Part shown: positions 1 through 10,402 of the stretch, in pieces
How the letters are laid out: the number at the start of each line of letters is the position of its first letter
How positions within the stretch are numbered: position 1 is the stretch's first letter
Assembly: GCF_003144115.1 (NCBI RefSeq)
Contig: NW_020312022.1
Span: 288,116 to 352,115, forward strand
Direction: 5' to 3'
DNA length: 64,000 bases
Source of the DNA: Tilletiopsis washingtonensis
Taxonomy: Eukaryota > Basidiomycota > Exobasidiomycetes > Entylomatales
The notes under the pieces: generated by a model
Told to the model about the DNA's origin: nothing
The model's database searches: none
Seen by the model: the letters and a program-made list of their open reading frames with translations, nothing else
Program-made: the position numbers and the translations under genes

Positions 1-375
1 CAAGTGCTTTCTCGAGGCGCTGCTCACGTTCAACGGCGGGCCCGTGCGCGCCGGCGAGGAGGAGAATGAGGATGTCAAGGAGGCGGTGGAGCAGGTGCTG
101 GAGATGGTCGAGGCGACGTTCGACAACGTCAAGGACGTGCGCAACGAGCTGCGGCGTGCCTTCCGCTTCTGGGACGCGGTGAGTCCCCCCCCCCCGTTCC
201 CCACCGGAGCGCCTCTCCTGCAGGCGACCTCTCGTGCTCACACAGCCCTCATGTCGCACAGCTCATGAAGGCCACGGCGACGCTGCGCGTCAAGTCCGAA
301 GAGAGCATCACGCCCGAGCTCGTCGCGCAGTTCGAGGCCGCCGACAAGTGGCTCAAGCCCATGACGCGCATCTGA
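1..375 (+). CDS. Unknown protein, 3' end only
   Basis: This is the C-terminal part of a gene that starts left of the window. An open frame beginning at base 2 runs to a donor (GTGAGT) at 179; an intron with a poly-C run ends at 261, and the last exon runs 262-375 to a TGA. The visible ~95 residues are mostly helical and charged, with a stretch rich in Glu/Val, then a segment ending in FRFWDAL and a Lys/Glu-rich tail ending KPMTRI. The splice keeps frame and joins two helix-like segments. I do not recognise the family and assign no function. It could be the end of a large helical-repeat or coiled-coil protein. Confidence 0.6.
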
Positions 376-727
376 AACCGGCGGGGATGCGGTGCGAGAG
401 GAGGAGAGAGGGGGGTTAGAGAGGTCACATGGAGGCGAGGCGAGGCTGAGCTAGGCACGTTATGTGCCGTCGCGCGTGGCCTGGAGCCATTGCGGGCAGC
501 CTCTGGTCATCAGACGGACAGACGGGCAGAAGAGCGTGCAAATGACATGGCTTGAAGAGAGATGACAGAGCGTGAAGGTGACCGACGTGATGTTGTGTGG
601 TGACGAGGCGGGAATGATGATGATGGTGTGTCGCGAAGGGAATGATGGGCCGAGCCAGGAAAGGCGAGCACAGGCTAGTGAGAAACGAGAAAGGGAAGAG
701 AGAGCTGGCCAGCACCTCAGGGCAAGC
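376..727. other. Convergent intergenic gap
   Basis: About 350 bp lie between the end of the partial gene and the end of the DNA ligase gene on the other strand. I see no credible coding frame or RNA gene; it probably holds the two 3' untranslated regions. Confidence 0.6.
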
Positions 728-3070
728 TCAGTATCTGCGGCGCTTGGCCGACGACTCGCTGCCGTACGGATTGGCCTCCTTGGCCACGGCGTACTGCGGC
801 TTGTTGATGCCCGAGGCGCGCAGACGCGTGCTGCGGACGATGGCACTGCGTGCGAGAGGGGGGCGTGAGCGGGACAAGGCGAGGCAGGTGGACCGCGACG
901 CACTCTTTCGCCTCAAACTTGTCGACGGGGCAGCCTTCGAACTGCGGAGGCGTGCGTCAGCCAGCCGCAAGGGGACAAGCGAGATGTGAGGGGGCGCACA
1001 ATGGGGAAGCTGAGTAGGAGGTGTCAGCAAATGGCCGCCTGCCGACAATCTGAGCTGACTCACCGAGGCGTGCCGTCCTGCAGCAGCTCTCTGTGGCGAG
1101 AAGGAAGCGACAGGTCAGCGCCTTGCGTTACCTTACAGCAAAGTCTGGCGGCTCACTGGAAGCGGTACCGCACCACCGTGCCCTTCTTGGGCTCCCACAT
1201 GGCGCGCTGTTCATCCGTAAAGCCCTGAGAGAGGCATGCGATGAGTAAGTGTCCTTTCCGCCGCGGATGCTGAAGGCGGCGACGCACGCTGCCAATCTCC
1301 AGCTCGCGGCCTGCACAGGCACTTGCGTCAGCATGCGCGAGCCTTCAACGACGACTTCTGGCTGCCCTCACCATTCTCCATCTGCACGATGATGTTGCCC
1401 ATGACGCGCTGCGGCCTGGTGAGCCGCGTTGCGAGAAGAAGGAAAGGAGAGAGGTGAGACGCACCTTGTTCTTCTCCGTGCCGTACGAGTGGCCCACGAC
1501 GATGGCCTCTGCGTCGTACCAGCTCCTGGCAACGACAGCACATTGTGAGCGTCCGGCTGGGTGGAGCATCGAGGCCCACTCACTTGACCTTCCAGATGAC
1601 CTTTGACCTTCCCGGGCCTCTGCATTCATACTTGCTCTTCGGCTTGCGCAGCATCAGGCCTTCGCCGCCCTGCTCCTCTACGCGATGCAGCTCCTCTCTG
1701 CAGTGTTCGTTGTCTCTGCACTGCACCATCGGCAGCACGCAGACATGCATGCCCTTCTCGCGCGCCTGCACGGCAGAGGGAGAGAGGACGCCGTTGGGCA
1801 GGCGCTCGGCGAGCAGCTTGATGCGCTCCTCGTAGAGCATCTGCACGTTCGTCACGTCAAAGGCCATGAAGTTGACATCCTTCCACGCCTCCTTGGAGGA
1901 GCGCTGGCAGATGCCGTTGGTCATCTGCGAAGCGCGGTGAGCGCTGTGCACAATTGGAGCGCGGAGCGGCGAGGACAACGAACCTCAAAGGCATCACGAC
2001 GGATCCAGAGCTCGCCGTCCAGATGCAGGCTGCCCGAGCGAGTGTCAGTCTGGACGAGAGAACGGCAGTCGCTGTGCCGCAACTCACTCCTTGGGCAGCT
2101 TCTCCGTCCACCACTTCGGTGCATTCCAGCAGTTGCCAGCGCGCGAGTACTGCCACCGCAGATCAGCGAACATCTACGCATCTCTGCCAGCGAGGACCAC
2201 GCACCAGCGCCGAGCCGTTCCACCATGCGCGCACGCCGTCGAGCTTCTCAGTCATCCAGAATCCGGTGGGGTCGGCGAGGCGCGTCTTGGGATCGTCGAG
2301 CTTGTAGTTGTCGCCGAGCATCAGGTGCATCTGCGCCCGAGGGCTGTGCATCAGCGTTCTGCCGCGGTGCGACGCAGTCAGGGCCGACTCACGCCGCCAT
2401 GGGCGTCGCGCGGGCCCAGATCGTCGACGCCGTTCCAGCCATTGCCAAAGTGGCGCGTGTCCCAGCTCTCCTCCTCCACCTCGCGCTCCTTGCGCTTCTC
2501 CGCCGTCTCGGCCATGCGCTTCAGGCTCGCAAAGCCCTGGTTCTTCACGCTCGGCAGAGTCTCCTTGGCGACGGCCAGGCGCACAGACTCGTACGCGGCG
2601 CCGTTGAGCGTGGCGAGATGTGCGCAGGTGCGCGCGCTGCGCGGCTCCTTGGAGTACACCCAGCGCGTGCAGGTGCAGGTGAAGGACTGGCCGTCGGGCA
2701 CGCGCTGCAGCGGCACATCAGCGGCTGCGTCGTGCGGCGCCCGACGCTGCAGACGACGCACCTTGGCGACGTACGTCTTGCCCGCGCCGCCCGGGAAGGA
2801 GCGCTCCTCGCCGGGCGCGAGGAGCGACTTGGGCTTCTGGCCGCGCACCAGGCCTGTGGCCAGGTCGATGGACGGCGCGGCTGCTGCGGCTGCAGCGGCA
2901 GGCGCGACAGGAGCGGTGGAAGATGAGGCGGCGGGAGTAGCGGCAGCGGCGCTCACGGCGGCGGCGGGCTCGGTCGAAGTGGAGCTCGCGGTGCTGGCTG
3001 CAGCCGCGGCCGCGGTTGCATTGAGCATGGCCTCGGCCTCAGCCTCGGCGGCGGCGGCTGCGGCGCTCAT
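728..3070 (-). CDS. ATP-dependent DNA ligase with SWIM-like zinc finger
   Basis: Several exons assemble into a small ATP-dependent ligase. Exon 1 (3070-2393) holds an Ala-rich disordered start and a SWIM-like finger, C-T-C then fourteen residues then C-A-H. Exon 2 (2330-2205) carries adenylation motif I, EKLDGVRAWWNG, with the lysine that takes AMP. Later exons give motif III (LDGELW at ~2020), the AFDV segment, motif IV (EGLMLR) and motif V (WKVK) near 1590, then an OB-fold tail with FTDEQR near 1210, ending RRY-stop at 728. The enzyme seals nicks in DNA. The catalytic part resembles compact bacterial and phage ligases with a short OB domain rather than Cdc9/Lig1. An upstream in-frame Met at 3316 would add ~80 Arg/Ser/Thr-rich residues lacking acids early on, like a mitochondrial presequence; I chose 3070 as the conservative start. 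Exon borders downstream of 1580 are approximate. Confidence 0.85.
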
Positions 3071-3468
3071 TGCTGCCGCGAGAGTGAAGGGGGAGAGAGA
3101 GACGCCAAGGCGCAGTGGAGCAGAGAGGAGGCGAGGAGGTGCCGATGTGTTCTCACTGCGAGTGAGGAGGGAGGATGTGGCCGCGAGCGAAGATGCGCAA
3201 TGCACACGTCGGCGCGTGCCTCCACAGCGCGTAGAGTGCCGTGGGAGCGCAATACAAGAGTGGCACGTGCGAGGTTGTAGTCGCAGCTTCAGGCCGGACC
3301 CGAGGGTCCGGTGCATTTTGCTAGTCGCCCGCTGGCGCGGCCCCGCGTCGGCGTTCTGGCGCGCGGAGCGACGGCGGCCAGCCGCTCATCCAGCGCGCGG
3401 CGCCGCCTGCCTCGTCTCCTCTTGCCTCTGCCCTCGCCCGCTCTCTCCTCTTCTCGCCTCTATCGACC

Positions 3469-4952
3469 ATGGCCCTCTCTCTCCTCACTCCGCCGCGCGC
3501 GCTGCGCTACGTCTCCGCCTCGCTCGCCGCCGCGCTCGACCGCGCCCTCTTCTCGCCCACCCACGCCTTCCCGCCCGCCGTGCTCATCGAGCTCAGCGGC
3601 CTCGCCATCGCGCAGATTGTGGCGCGCGAGTATCCGCGCCACACCTACCCCTGCGTGCTCGTCGCCGCGGGGCCGGGCAACCAGGGCGCCGACGGCCTGG
3701 CCGCGGCGCGCCATCTGCGCACGTGGGGCTGGAAGATCGCCGTGTGGGGGCCGCGCCTCAAGGGCGACAGCGAGGTGCGTCAGAGGCGATGCGCAGGAGA
3801 GGCGATGCGCAAGAGAGGAGATGCGCAAGAGAAGAGATGCGCAAGAGAGGCGTGGCGCAAGAGAGGCGATGTGGCTCGAGCGACTCGGTCTGCGCATGGA
3901 CTGTGCAGCGTGGCGCGCCTGCGCAAGAATAGGGACGGCGCCAGCGGCAGGGGTTTGCAATGCTCGCTTGAGCCTGAGAAGGAATGAAGCGATGAGCGGA
4001 CAGCGAATGGGTCGGCCACACAGCCTGACTCGAGGCGAGGCTGTGCCGGCGCGCGCTTCAGCCAGCTTCCCGTCTACTCTCCCGCGCCCATGCAGGCGCC
4101 AAGCTCATTCGTTTCCTGCTGCAGCAACTAGCCACGCAGCTCTCTCACTTCGACGTGCACTTCCTCGACTCGGACGCGCAAGCGTTTGAGGACTATCTCG
4201 AGCACGCCGACGTCGTGCTCGACACGCTCTTTGGCTTCTCCTTCCAGGGTCCCGCGCGCGAGCCGTATGCCGAGATTCTGCGGCTGCTGAGCTCCGAGGT
4301 GAGTGAAATTGAGAGCGCTTGGACAGCGCCAGCGACTGATGGCAAAGTGCGGCAGTCGCGCATCGAGTTCGCGTTCCGTCGTCCGCGCCCGCCCATCGTC
4401 TCCGTCGACATTCCCTCTGGCTGGCCCGTCGACGCCTCCTCCTCTTCTGCCTCCGCCTCCTCCTCTTCCTCCTCCTCGGCAGCAGCAAGCAGCGATGGCC
4501 TGGCGCCGCCCGGCTGCTTCACGCCGCAGGTGCTCATCTCGCTCTCGGCGCCCAAGACTGGCGTGCGCGCGCTCGTCTCGCAGCCCAGCGCCGCGCTGGC
4601 GCCGCCGCAGCAGCCGGCGCAGCAGCCGCGCGCCCAGCACGCGCACGCACAGCAGCCGCTCAAGCACTACCTCGCCGGCCGCTTCATCCCGCCGGCCCTC
4701 GAGGCGGAGCTGGGCCTGGCGCTGCCGCTGTACGAGGGCACGCAGGGCTGGCTGGACGTGACTGGTTGGCCGGAGATGAGCGAGGAGGAGGCAAAGGCAC
4801 TGCATGCGGAGGCCAAGAAGCGGCAGGAGGAACTGGAGGAACAAGGCGTGAGGGACGCCGAGATGGCCGAGATGCAGGCGGAGCAGGAGGACGAGGAGGC
4901 GCAAGGCGCTGACGAGGAGGAGGATGCAAAGACGGTCAAGGCCGATGCTTAA
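3469..4952 (+). CDS. NAXE: NAD(P)HX epimerase (YjeF N-terminal domain)
   Basis: This enzyme interconverts the R and S forms of hydrated NADH/NADPH, the first step of nicotinamide nucleotide repair. Exon 1 (3469-3774) has the Rossmann-like start ELSGLAIAQ and the signature GPGNQGADGLAAARHL. After a long repeat-filled intron, exon 2 carries DTLFGFSFQGPAREPY. A 57-nt intron (4299-4355) precedes the last exon with VSVDIPSGW, the catalytic-Asp region, and the LSAPK substrate motif. To keep frame, the first intron most likely ends at 4061 rather than at the more obvious CAG at 4095. Odd points are a poly-Ser insert after IPSGW, a Gln/Ala-rich insert near 4610 and a ~50-residue acidic tail (EEEAKALHAEA onward) not usual in the family. 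The gene is divergent from the ligase, with ~400 bp between the start codons. Confidence 0.9.
3783..3875 (+). repeat. Intronic minisatellite in NAXE intron 1
   Basis: About six imperfect copies of a ~15-16 bp unit of the form GATGCGCAAGAGAGGA run in tandem just after the donor site. They fill a third of an intron that is ~290 nt long, several times the usual intron size here. Confidence 0.85.
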
Positions 4953-5293
4953 GCGAGCACGCCGTCTGTCTCTTCGGCGGGCCGCAGCGTATCGCCGGCG
5001 GCCCCTTCTCATACACGTCTGGCCTTGCCGGTTACACCTGTCCCTCGCCGCTGCCCTTCCGCGAATCCGCCAGCCCGCCGCTCTCTCCACTTGCCCGTTG
5101 CGCTCCGCACTTGGTCTCAAGTCCCAATCGCCCTCGCCATCTCTACGTCCCTGCCCCCCTCGAGCCCGCTCAACTGCCGCACCAGTCGTCGGGTCCGATG
5201 CTTTTTCCGTGCCCTGGCCATCATCGCTCTCATGCTCACACATCACACCCCGCCCGGGGCTTGCCCAACCTCGCTGTGTCTCACGCTTCCACC

Positions 5294-5324
<31 letters not shown>

Positions 5325-5415
5325 TACTCTGCACCTCTGCCTCTCTCCACATACACACCGCTCTCGCTCCGCGTAGGGGTTGGTGTGGCATGCCAATTCG
5401 CAATCTCATTGACCT
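4953..5415. other. Convergent intergenic region with CA repeat
   Basis: The gap lies between the ends of NAXE and the SNARE gene. It holds a CA/CACG dinucleotide run at about 5291-5320 and CT-rich DNA. A long minus-strand open frame spans it but is Arg-rich and without family features, so I regard it as non-coding. Confidence 0.6.
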
Positions 5416-7007
5416 TCAGTCCATCCCTGTGCGCGCGGCGTCAGCCACTGCATGCAGTCCATCCTTGCGCCCCTCTGCTCTCGCCAAACTCACAGTGCAA
5501 GAACAGCAGGCCGCAGCCCGAGCCGACGAGGAAGATGGCGAGCCACTTGGTCGCGGCGCGATGGCTGCGGCGCGCCTTCTCGAGCTGCACGTTGCCCATC
5601 TCGACGCCCTGGCGATGCAGCATCGCCTCCTCGCCCAGCGCCCGCGTCGTGTCCATCTGCGCGCCCAGATGCTGCAGCAGCGTCGTCTGCAGCTCGCCGA
5701 TCTCGGCCAGGCGGCGCTCGGCCGCCTGCACGGCATGCAGGTCCGCCTCGAGCACGCGCACCAGCGCCGAGGCCTCGGCGTCGAACAGCTGTGCCTGCTC
5801 GGCCGACGGCGCCGCGAGCCCGAGGGCGCCAGCCGGCGCCGCGACGGCGTCCATCTCCACGCCCATGCCCGCGGCGCTGCTCGCCGAGCGTGTCAGGCGC
5901 GCAGAGGCGCCCGCAGCGAGGCGCGCCGCGGCCTTTGCGGCGGCGAGATGGCGCTCCTGCAGCGCACGCAGCGCGGCGGAGAGCGCCTGCAGCTGCGTGC
6001 GCAGCGAGGCGCAGATGGCGGCGCGATGCGCGGCCAGCTGCGCGGAGAAGAGCGGGTGCGCGCGCGTGCCGAACGTGCTTGACGGACGCAGGCGCGAGAG
6101 GAGCGAGGAGGAGGAGGTGGTGCGCTGTCGCACTGAGCGCCCCCCGCCAACATCAGCACGCTTCTCGCAGATGAGTGAGAGAGAATCGCCAAGAAACACT
6201 CACCAGCCTCGCCCTCCTCCAGGCCCTCGACGCGCTGCACCGCCTTGCGCAGCGCATCCGAGACGGCCCAGTCGATCTGCGCGCGCTCGGCATCCACCAG
6301 CGCCGGCGCCTCGCGTGCCCACGCCGCGAGCGCCGCCGCGGGTGCGCCGGGCAGCGGGAGCGTGCGCGATGCTGCCGCACTGCTGCTGCCGTTGCGAGAG
6401 GAGCGCGTGGAGAGGTAAGGGCGCCGCACGGCGGCGAGAAAGAGGTGCAGGGCATGGAGGTGCGCCGCCTGCCGCATGCGCCCGTGTCAGCATTTGATGC
6501 CAGCTACATGCTGGTCAAGTCAAAAGGCGGTAGCCCTACGCCAGCAGGCCCTTCTGATAGATGGAGGCAAGAAGCTGCCTCAGCCTGACGTGCAAGTCAC
6601 AGCTTGCAGATGATGCCAAGCGCCTTTGCTCCTGCCCACTGCTTGCTGATGCCTGCGCCCGCTTTCCTCTCGCTGTTGCTCTTGGCGGCCGGGCGACTCA
6701 CTATCCGCTGTGCCTCGTCGATCCACGCGCGCTCGGCATGCCGGATGCGCGCTTCAGGGCGCGCTGCTTCGTCGTGCCGCTCCTTGCCTGCTGCACTGCT
6801 GCTGCTGCCGGGCGCCGGCGGCAGGTAGCCCACGGGCCCACGCGCGGCGCTGCGGGCGGCGAGGAAGCGCGCGGCGGCGGCGAGCGCTTCGGCTGAGGCG
6901 GATGAAGTGCTGCCATCGTTGCTGCTGCTGGCGCTGCCGCTGCTGCTGCGCGCCGGACAGCGCTCGCGGAAGAGCGGCGTGAGTTCGGCGGCGACGAGAC
7001 GCGGCAT
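5416..7007 (-). CDS. UFE1: ER Qa-SNARE, Ufe1/syntaxin-18 type
   Basis: This t-SNARE sits on the ER and receives retrograde COPI vesicles from the Golgi. The N-terminus has the family hallmark ELTPLFRERC after MPRLVAA. Exon 2 (about 6460-6205) covers the helical N-domain, and exon 3 the long helix with the Qa motif region LQTTLLQHLGAQMDTT, then a tail anchor WLAIFLVGSGCGLLFLH. The apparent open frame continues to 5441, but a GTGAGT donor lies directly after the anchor. Splicing to the AG at 5427 gives the ending LLFLHWMD, matching the short lumenal tail of syntaxin 18 proteins, so I end the gene at 5416. The N-terminal region has Ser- and Ala-rich inserts. Exon 1/2 and 2/3 borders are by frame only. 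Confidence 0.85.
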
Positions 7008-7244
7008 CGCGCGCGGCTGCTGCAGTGCGAGGCGAGAGCGAGATGGATGCGACAGGGAAGAGGATGGGTGATGGAGGTGGGACGCGAAGCTTCGCGCGCC
7101 AGCGACAAGACACCGACACGCGCGCGCGCGCATGGCCCATGCGCGCTTCCCTCGCGACCTCCACCACCCTGACCACCCGCACTTCCACCTCCTCCCAACA
7201 AGAACGCTGCACGCCGCCGCAGCCGCGCGCGCCGCGAGCCCGCC

Positions 7245-9063
7245 ATGGGCCTGCTGACCATCATCCGCAAGAACAAGTGTGCGCCTCGCCGCTCCTCCCT
7301 CACCCTTGCCCCACCACTAACACTCTCTCCAGTCAAGGACCGCGAGCTGCGCCTCCTCTTCCTCGGCCTCGACAACAGCGGCAAGAGCAGCATCGTGCGC
7401 CGCATCCTCGGCGAGGACATTGCCGGCGTCAGCCCCACACTGGGCTTTGACATTAGGACGGTGGTGCACCGCGGGTAAGTGGGGGGAAGTGGCAGAGAGA
7501 GGCACAGCGAGAAGCGGAGCAGAGGGCCTGCTGTGAGAGGCAATGCAGGGAGAATGGCCGACCACTGTCTCGAGGCGTGCGAGGGAGATGCAGGAGTATG
7601 GCCTGCCATTGCGCCAAGGCGTGCGAGGGAGAGGCAGTCGCATGGCCTGCCGCTGCTTCGAGGAGAGGCAAGAGGCATGGCGTCTGCACTTGCCTCGAGC
7701 AAGGGGAATGCAGACGCAGAGTGCCTGCACTTGCCTCTTACTGCCTCGCCGAGAGAAGTGGGGCCGAGAGGCATGGGGCAAGGGGAATGGCCAGGAGAGA
7801 CAGAAGCAGAGTGTCTGCAAGTGACTCGCGCTGCGTTGCCTCTCCGGCCAGTGTCCTCTCCTCTCTCTCTCCTCTTTCCTCTCTCCTCTATCCTCTCCCC
7901 TCTCTTCCTCCTCCCTCCTCTCCGAGAGGAGTGGTGGCCGGGAAGAAGGAGAATGCAGAAGCACAGTGCCTGCAGTTCCCTTTCGCTGCTTCGCGCTGCG
8001 GCCAACTATCCTCTGCTCTCTCCTCTCTTCCTCCTCGCTGACCCTCCTGCTCCAGCTACACGCTCAACATCTGGGACGTCGGCGGGCAGAAGTCGCTGCG
8101 CCCCTACTGGCGCAACTACTTTGAGCGCACCGACGCCCTCGTCTGGGTCGTCGACAGCGGCGACCGCGCGCGGCTCGACGATGCGCGCGAGGAGCTGTGG
8201 GGCGTGCTGGGCGAGGAGGTGAGTCGAGCAAGAGCAGCAGGGGGCGAGAGGAGCTGGGCAAGGTGCTGCACTGAGGCGTGGAGAAGAGAAGGGAGACGAG
8301 AGGCGGGAGGAGAGGCAAGTGCGGAAGCGCAGCCGCGAGGCGGCCGTGGCCTTTTTCCTTTCGGAGGCACGGCGAGCAGGGCGCTGGAGCACGCCAGCGT
8401 CAGCGCGGCAGGGCAGGGCCTGCTGTGCCCTCTCTCCTTCGCAGTCGCTGCACAGGCGCACTGCCCCGCTTGGCGCTGGACAGTGTGGCGGAGGAGCAGG
8501 AGCGGGCAGGCCGGCTCGCTCCCGCCGCAAAAGCACATGGTCGCCAGGGCGCCATGATGGGCGAGACTCGGCGGGGCGTGCGCACAGCGCCCTCCTTCGC
8601 TGCGGCGCGCCGCAGAGAGGGCCAGAGGCTGCGCATCAGTCCATGCCGCAGCCAAGCGCCGGACGCGGTCTAGCGATGCCTTCTGCCAGCGCTGCCGTGC
8701 GCTCTCTCACGCCGAGCGGCTGCTGCTCTGTGGCGCCGCCCATCTTGCCGTGTCAGGTCGCTGATCGCACCCTCCTCTCAGCGGCTAGCCGGCGCCTCCA
8801 TCCTCATCTTCGCCAACAAGCAGGACATCGTCGGCGCGCTGTCGGCCGAGGAGATCCGCCGCGCGCTGGCCCTCGACGCCATCTCGAGCCACGCGTGGCG
8901 CATCCAGCCGTGCTCGGCGGCCACGGGCGCGCAGCTGGGCGCGGGCGTCGACTGGGCAGTGGAGGATGTGGGGCGGCGCATGTACTTTGGCGGCGGCGGC
9001 GGCGTGGCGCCGCCCGAGGCGAGCAAGGAGGCAGAGAGGAGAGGCGAGACAGGCACGGCGTAA
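7245..9063 (+). CDS. ARL2: ADP-ribosylation factor-like GTPase Arl2
   Basis: Arl2 (yeast Cin4, fission yeast Alp41) helps tubulin cofactors fold alpha/beta-tubulin. Four exons join cleanly: 7245-7278, 7333-7474, 8056-8218 and 8782-9063. The start [18 protein letters not shown] matches Arl2 almost residue for residue. The G motifs are GLDNSGKS (P-loop), PTLGF (switch I), [13 protein letters not shown] (switch II), ANKQD (G4) and CSA (G5). The Gly2 is preserved. The C-terminus is extended by ~25 residues of Gly and charged sequence ([11 protein letters not shown] onward) compared with the usual ~184 residues. Introns 2 (7475-8055) and 3 (8219-8781) are each over 550 nt, long for this genome, and carry repeats. 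It converges on the next gene with ~90 bp between stop codons. Confidence 0.95.
7500..7830 (+). repeat. Imperfect tandem repeats in ARL2 intron 2
   Basis: The intron contains recurring units built from GAGGCGTGCGAGGGAGA, ATGGCCTGCC and AGTGCCTGCACTTGCCTC. The phrase beginning GCAGAGTG(C/T)CTGCA recurs three times (near 7715, 7810 and 7960). A strong CT tract follows at 7850-7920. Confidence 0.7.
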
Positions 9064-9151
9064 TGCGAGGATGTGCCATTGCAAAGTGAGTGTGGGTGGT
9101 ATAGGAGACGAACATGGGCAGGGCAAGCGGGTAGCAAGGGAGAGGCGCAGT

Positions 9152-10402
9152 TCACAGCAGCAGCGCACCTCCGACGAGCGCAAGCAGTGCGCCCGAGAGC
9201 GGGGCGAGCGCCAGCGTCGCCGCGGCGCCGGTCTGCGACGAGGCGCGCTGTGTCGCCGAAATCACCGAGGCACTCGTCGTGCTGCTGGACGTGACGATCT
9301 GCACGGCGACGGTGGTGCGTGTCGTGCCGGAGGTGACGGTGCTTGTCGCCGTGCTGCTGCTGGACGACGACGAGGTGGAGGTGGGCGTGGCGCTCGACGA
9401 GGAGCTGCTGCTGCTGCTCGAGGAGCTCGTCGACGCCGCGGCCGCGGCCTGGTTGGCCGGCACAGTGCTGCCGCCGGTGATGGTCGCCTGGAACTTGCAG
9501 TTGCTGCTGCTCGGCGCCGGGTGCGGGCTCGGCACCGCGACGCCGTAGCTCGTGTCCGTCTGCTGGAACGTCGCGAGGCCCGGGTAGCCGTACATGATGT
9601 CCTGCGCGTCGTCGCCGTCGCACGACTCGAACTGCCCCGCGGCGTAGTTGCCCGGCATGTTGAAGCCGCAGCCCAGCACGTCGTACGTGTGCCGGCAGAG
9701 CGACGTGGCGCGATCGCCCGGGAAGCAGGCACGGATGCAGAAGTCGGTGGCGCTTTGGAACTGCATCCATTCGGGCATCTGGACGTTGTTCTGCGCGGGT
9801 GGTGGCATCGTCAGCGCGGCTCGCCTGAGCTGCTCGCCTGCTGCGACTCACCGAGTACACGACGCCGCCCACGGGGTTGCCCTCGCCCGTGGCGCCGTGC
9901 GGGTCGAGCTCGCCGCCCTCGTCGCCGGCCGTGATGCCGATCTTTGTGAAGTCTAAGCCGAACTGTCAGCCCTTGCTCTGCCCACTGACACTGCCGCCAC
10001 TCACCGCCCGTGCCCGTCACCTGCACATAGTGCGGCGTGCGCACCCAGTGCGCGCCCTGGATGGTGCCCTCGGGAAAGACGCGTGTGCCGTAGCCGCTCT
10101 TGGTGCAGTACGCCACCTCCTCGGCCTCGTGCTCCGCCACGCCGCCGCCGTTGGGCGGCGCGTAGAGGCAGAAGTCGTCGACTGCGCGCAGCGGGCGTGG
10201 GGTTAGCGGCGAGGCACGCAAGGGGGCGGCAGAGGCGGGCGCGGGCATGGTGGGGCACGCCGCGGCCGTCTCCCTCGCTCCCCAAGACACACTGCAGCAG
10301 CTCACGGTTGTTGATGTTGATGACACGCGACATGCTGTCCTGCTGCGCGGCGGCCGTGGCGGCGAGGGCGCCGAGGAGGAGGAGCGAGCGGGCGGCGTGC
10401 AT
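9152..10402 (-). CDS. GPI-anchored secreted glycoprotein, macrophage-activating-glycoprotein family
   Basis: The protein starts with a clean signal peptide (MHAARSLLLLGALAATAAAQ). Four exons join in frame: the first ends at ININN, and the second starts DDFCLYAPPNGGG. The third gives DFTKIGITAGDEGGELDPHG, and the fourth starts NNVQMPEWMQF. Many Cys are spaced as in the basidiomycete family named after a Cryptococcus macrophage-activating glycoprotein. Shared motifs are YCTKSGYGTR, ELDPHGATGEGNPVGG and CRHTYDVLGCGFNMPGNY. A ~100-residue Ser/Thr stalk, probably O-glycosylated, precedes a hydrophobic tail (LALAPLSGALLALVGGALLL), the usual GPI-addition arrangement, so it should sit on the plasma membrane or wall. 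Biochemical function is unknown in this family. The upstream ~1 kb is free of genes and probably holds its promoter. Confidence 0.85.

Noticed and set aside
2091-3932. 613-codon + frame across the ligase
   Set aside because: The ligase motifs on the other strand explain this DNA; the frame is a GC-driven shadow.
4128-5396. 422-codon minus frame over NAXE
   Set aside because: It is the shadow of the NAXE exon on the opposite strand, with Arg-rich sequence and no family motifs.
5025-6497. 490-codon + frame across the SNARE gene
   Set aside because: It is antisense to UFE1 and rich in Arg/Ser/Pro without motifs.
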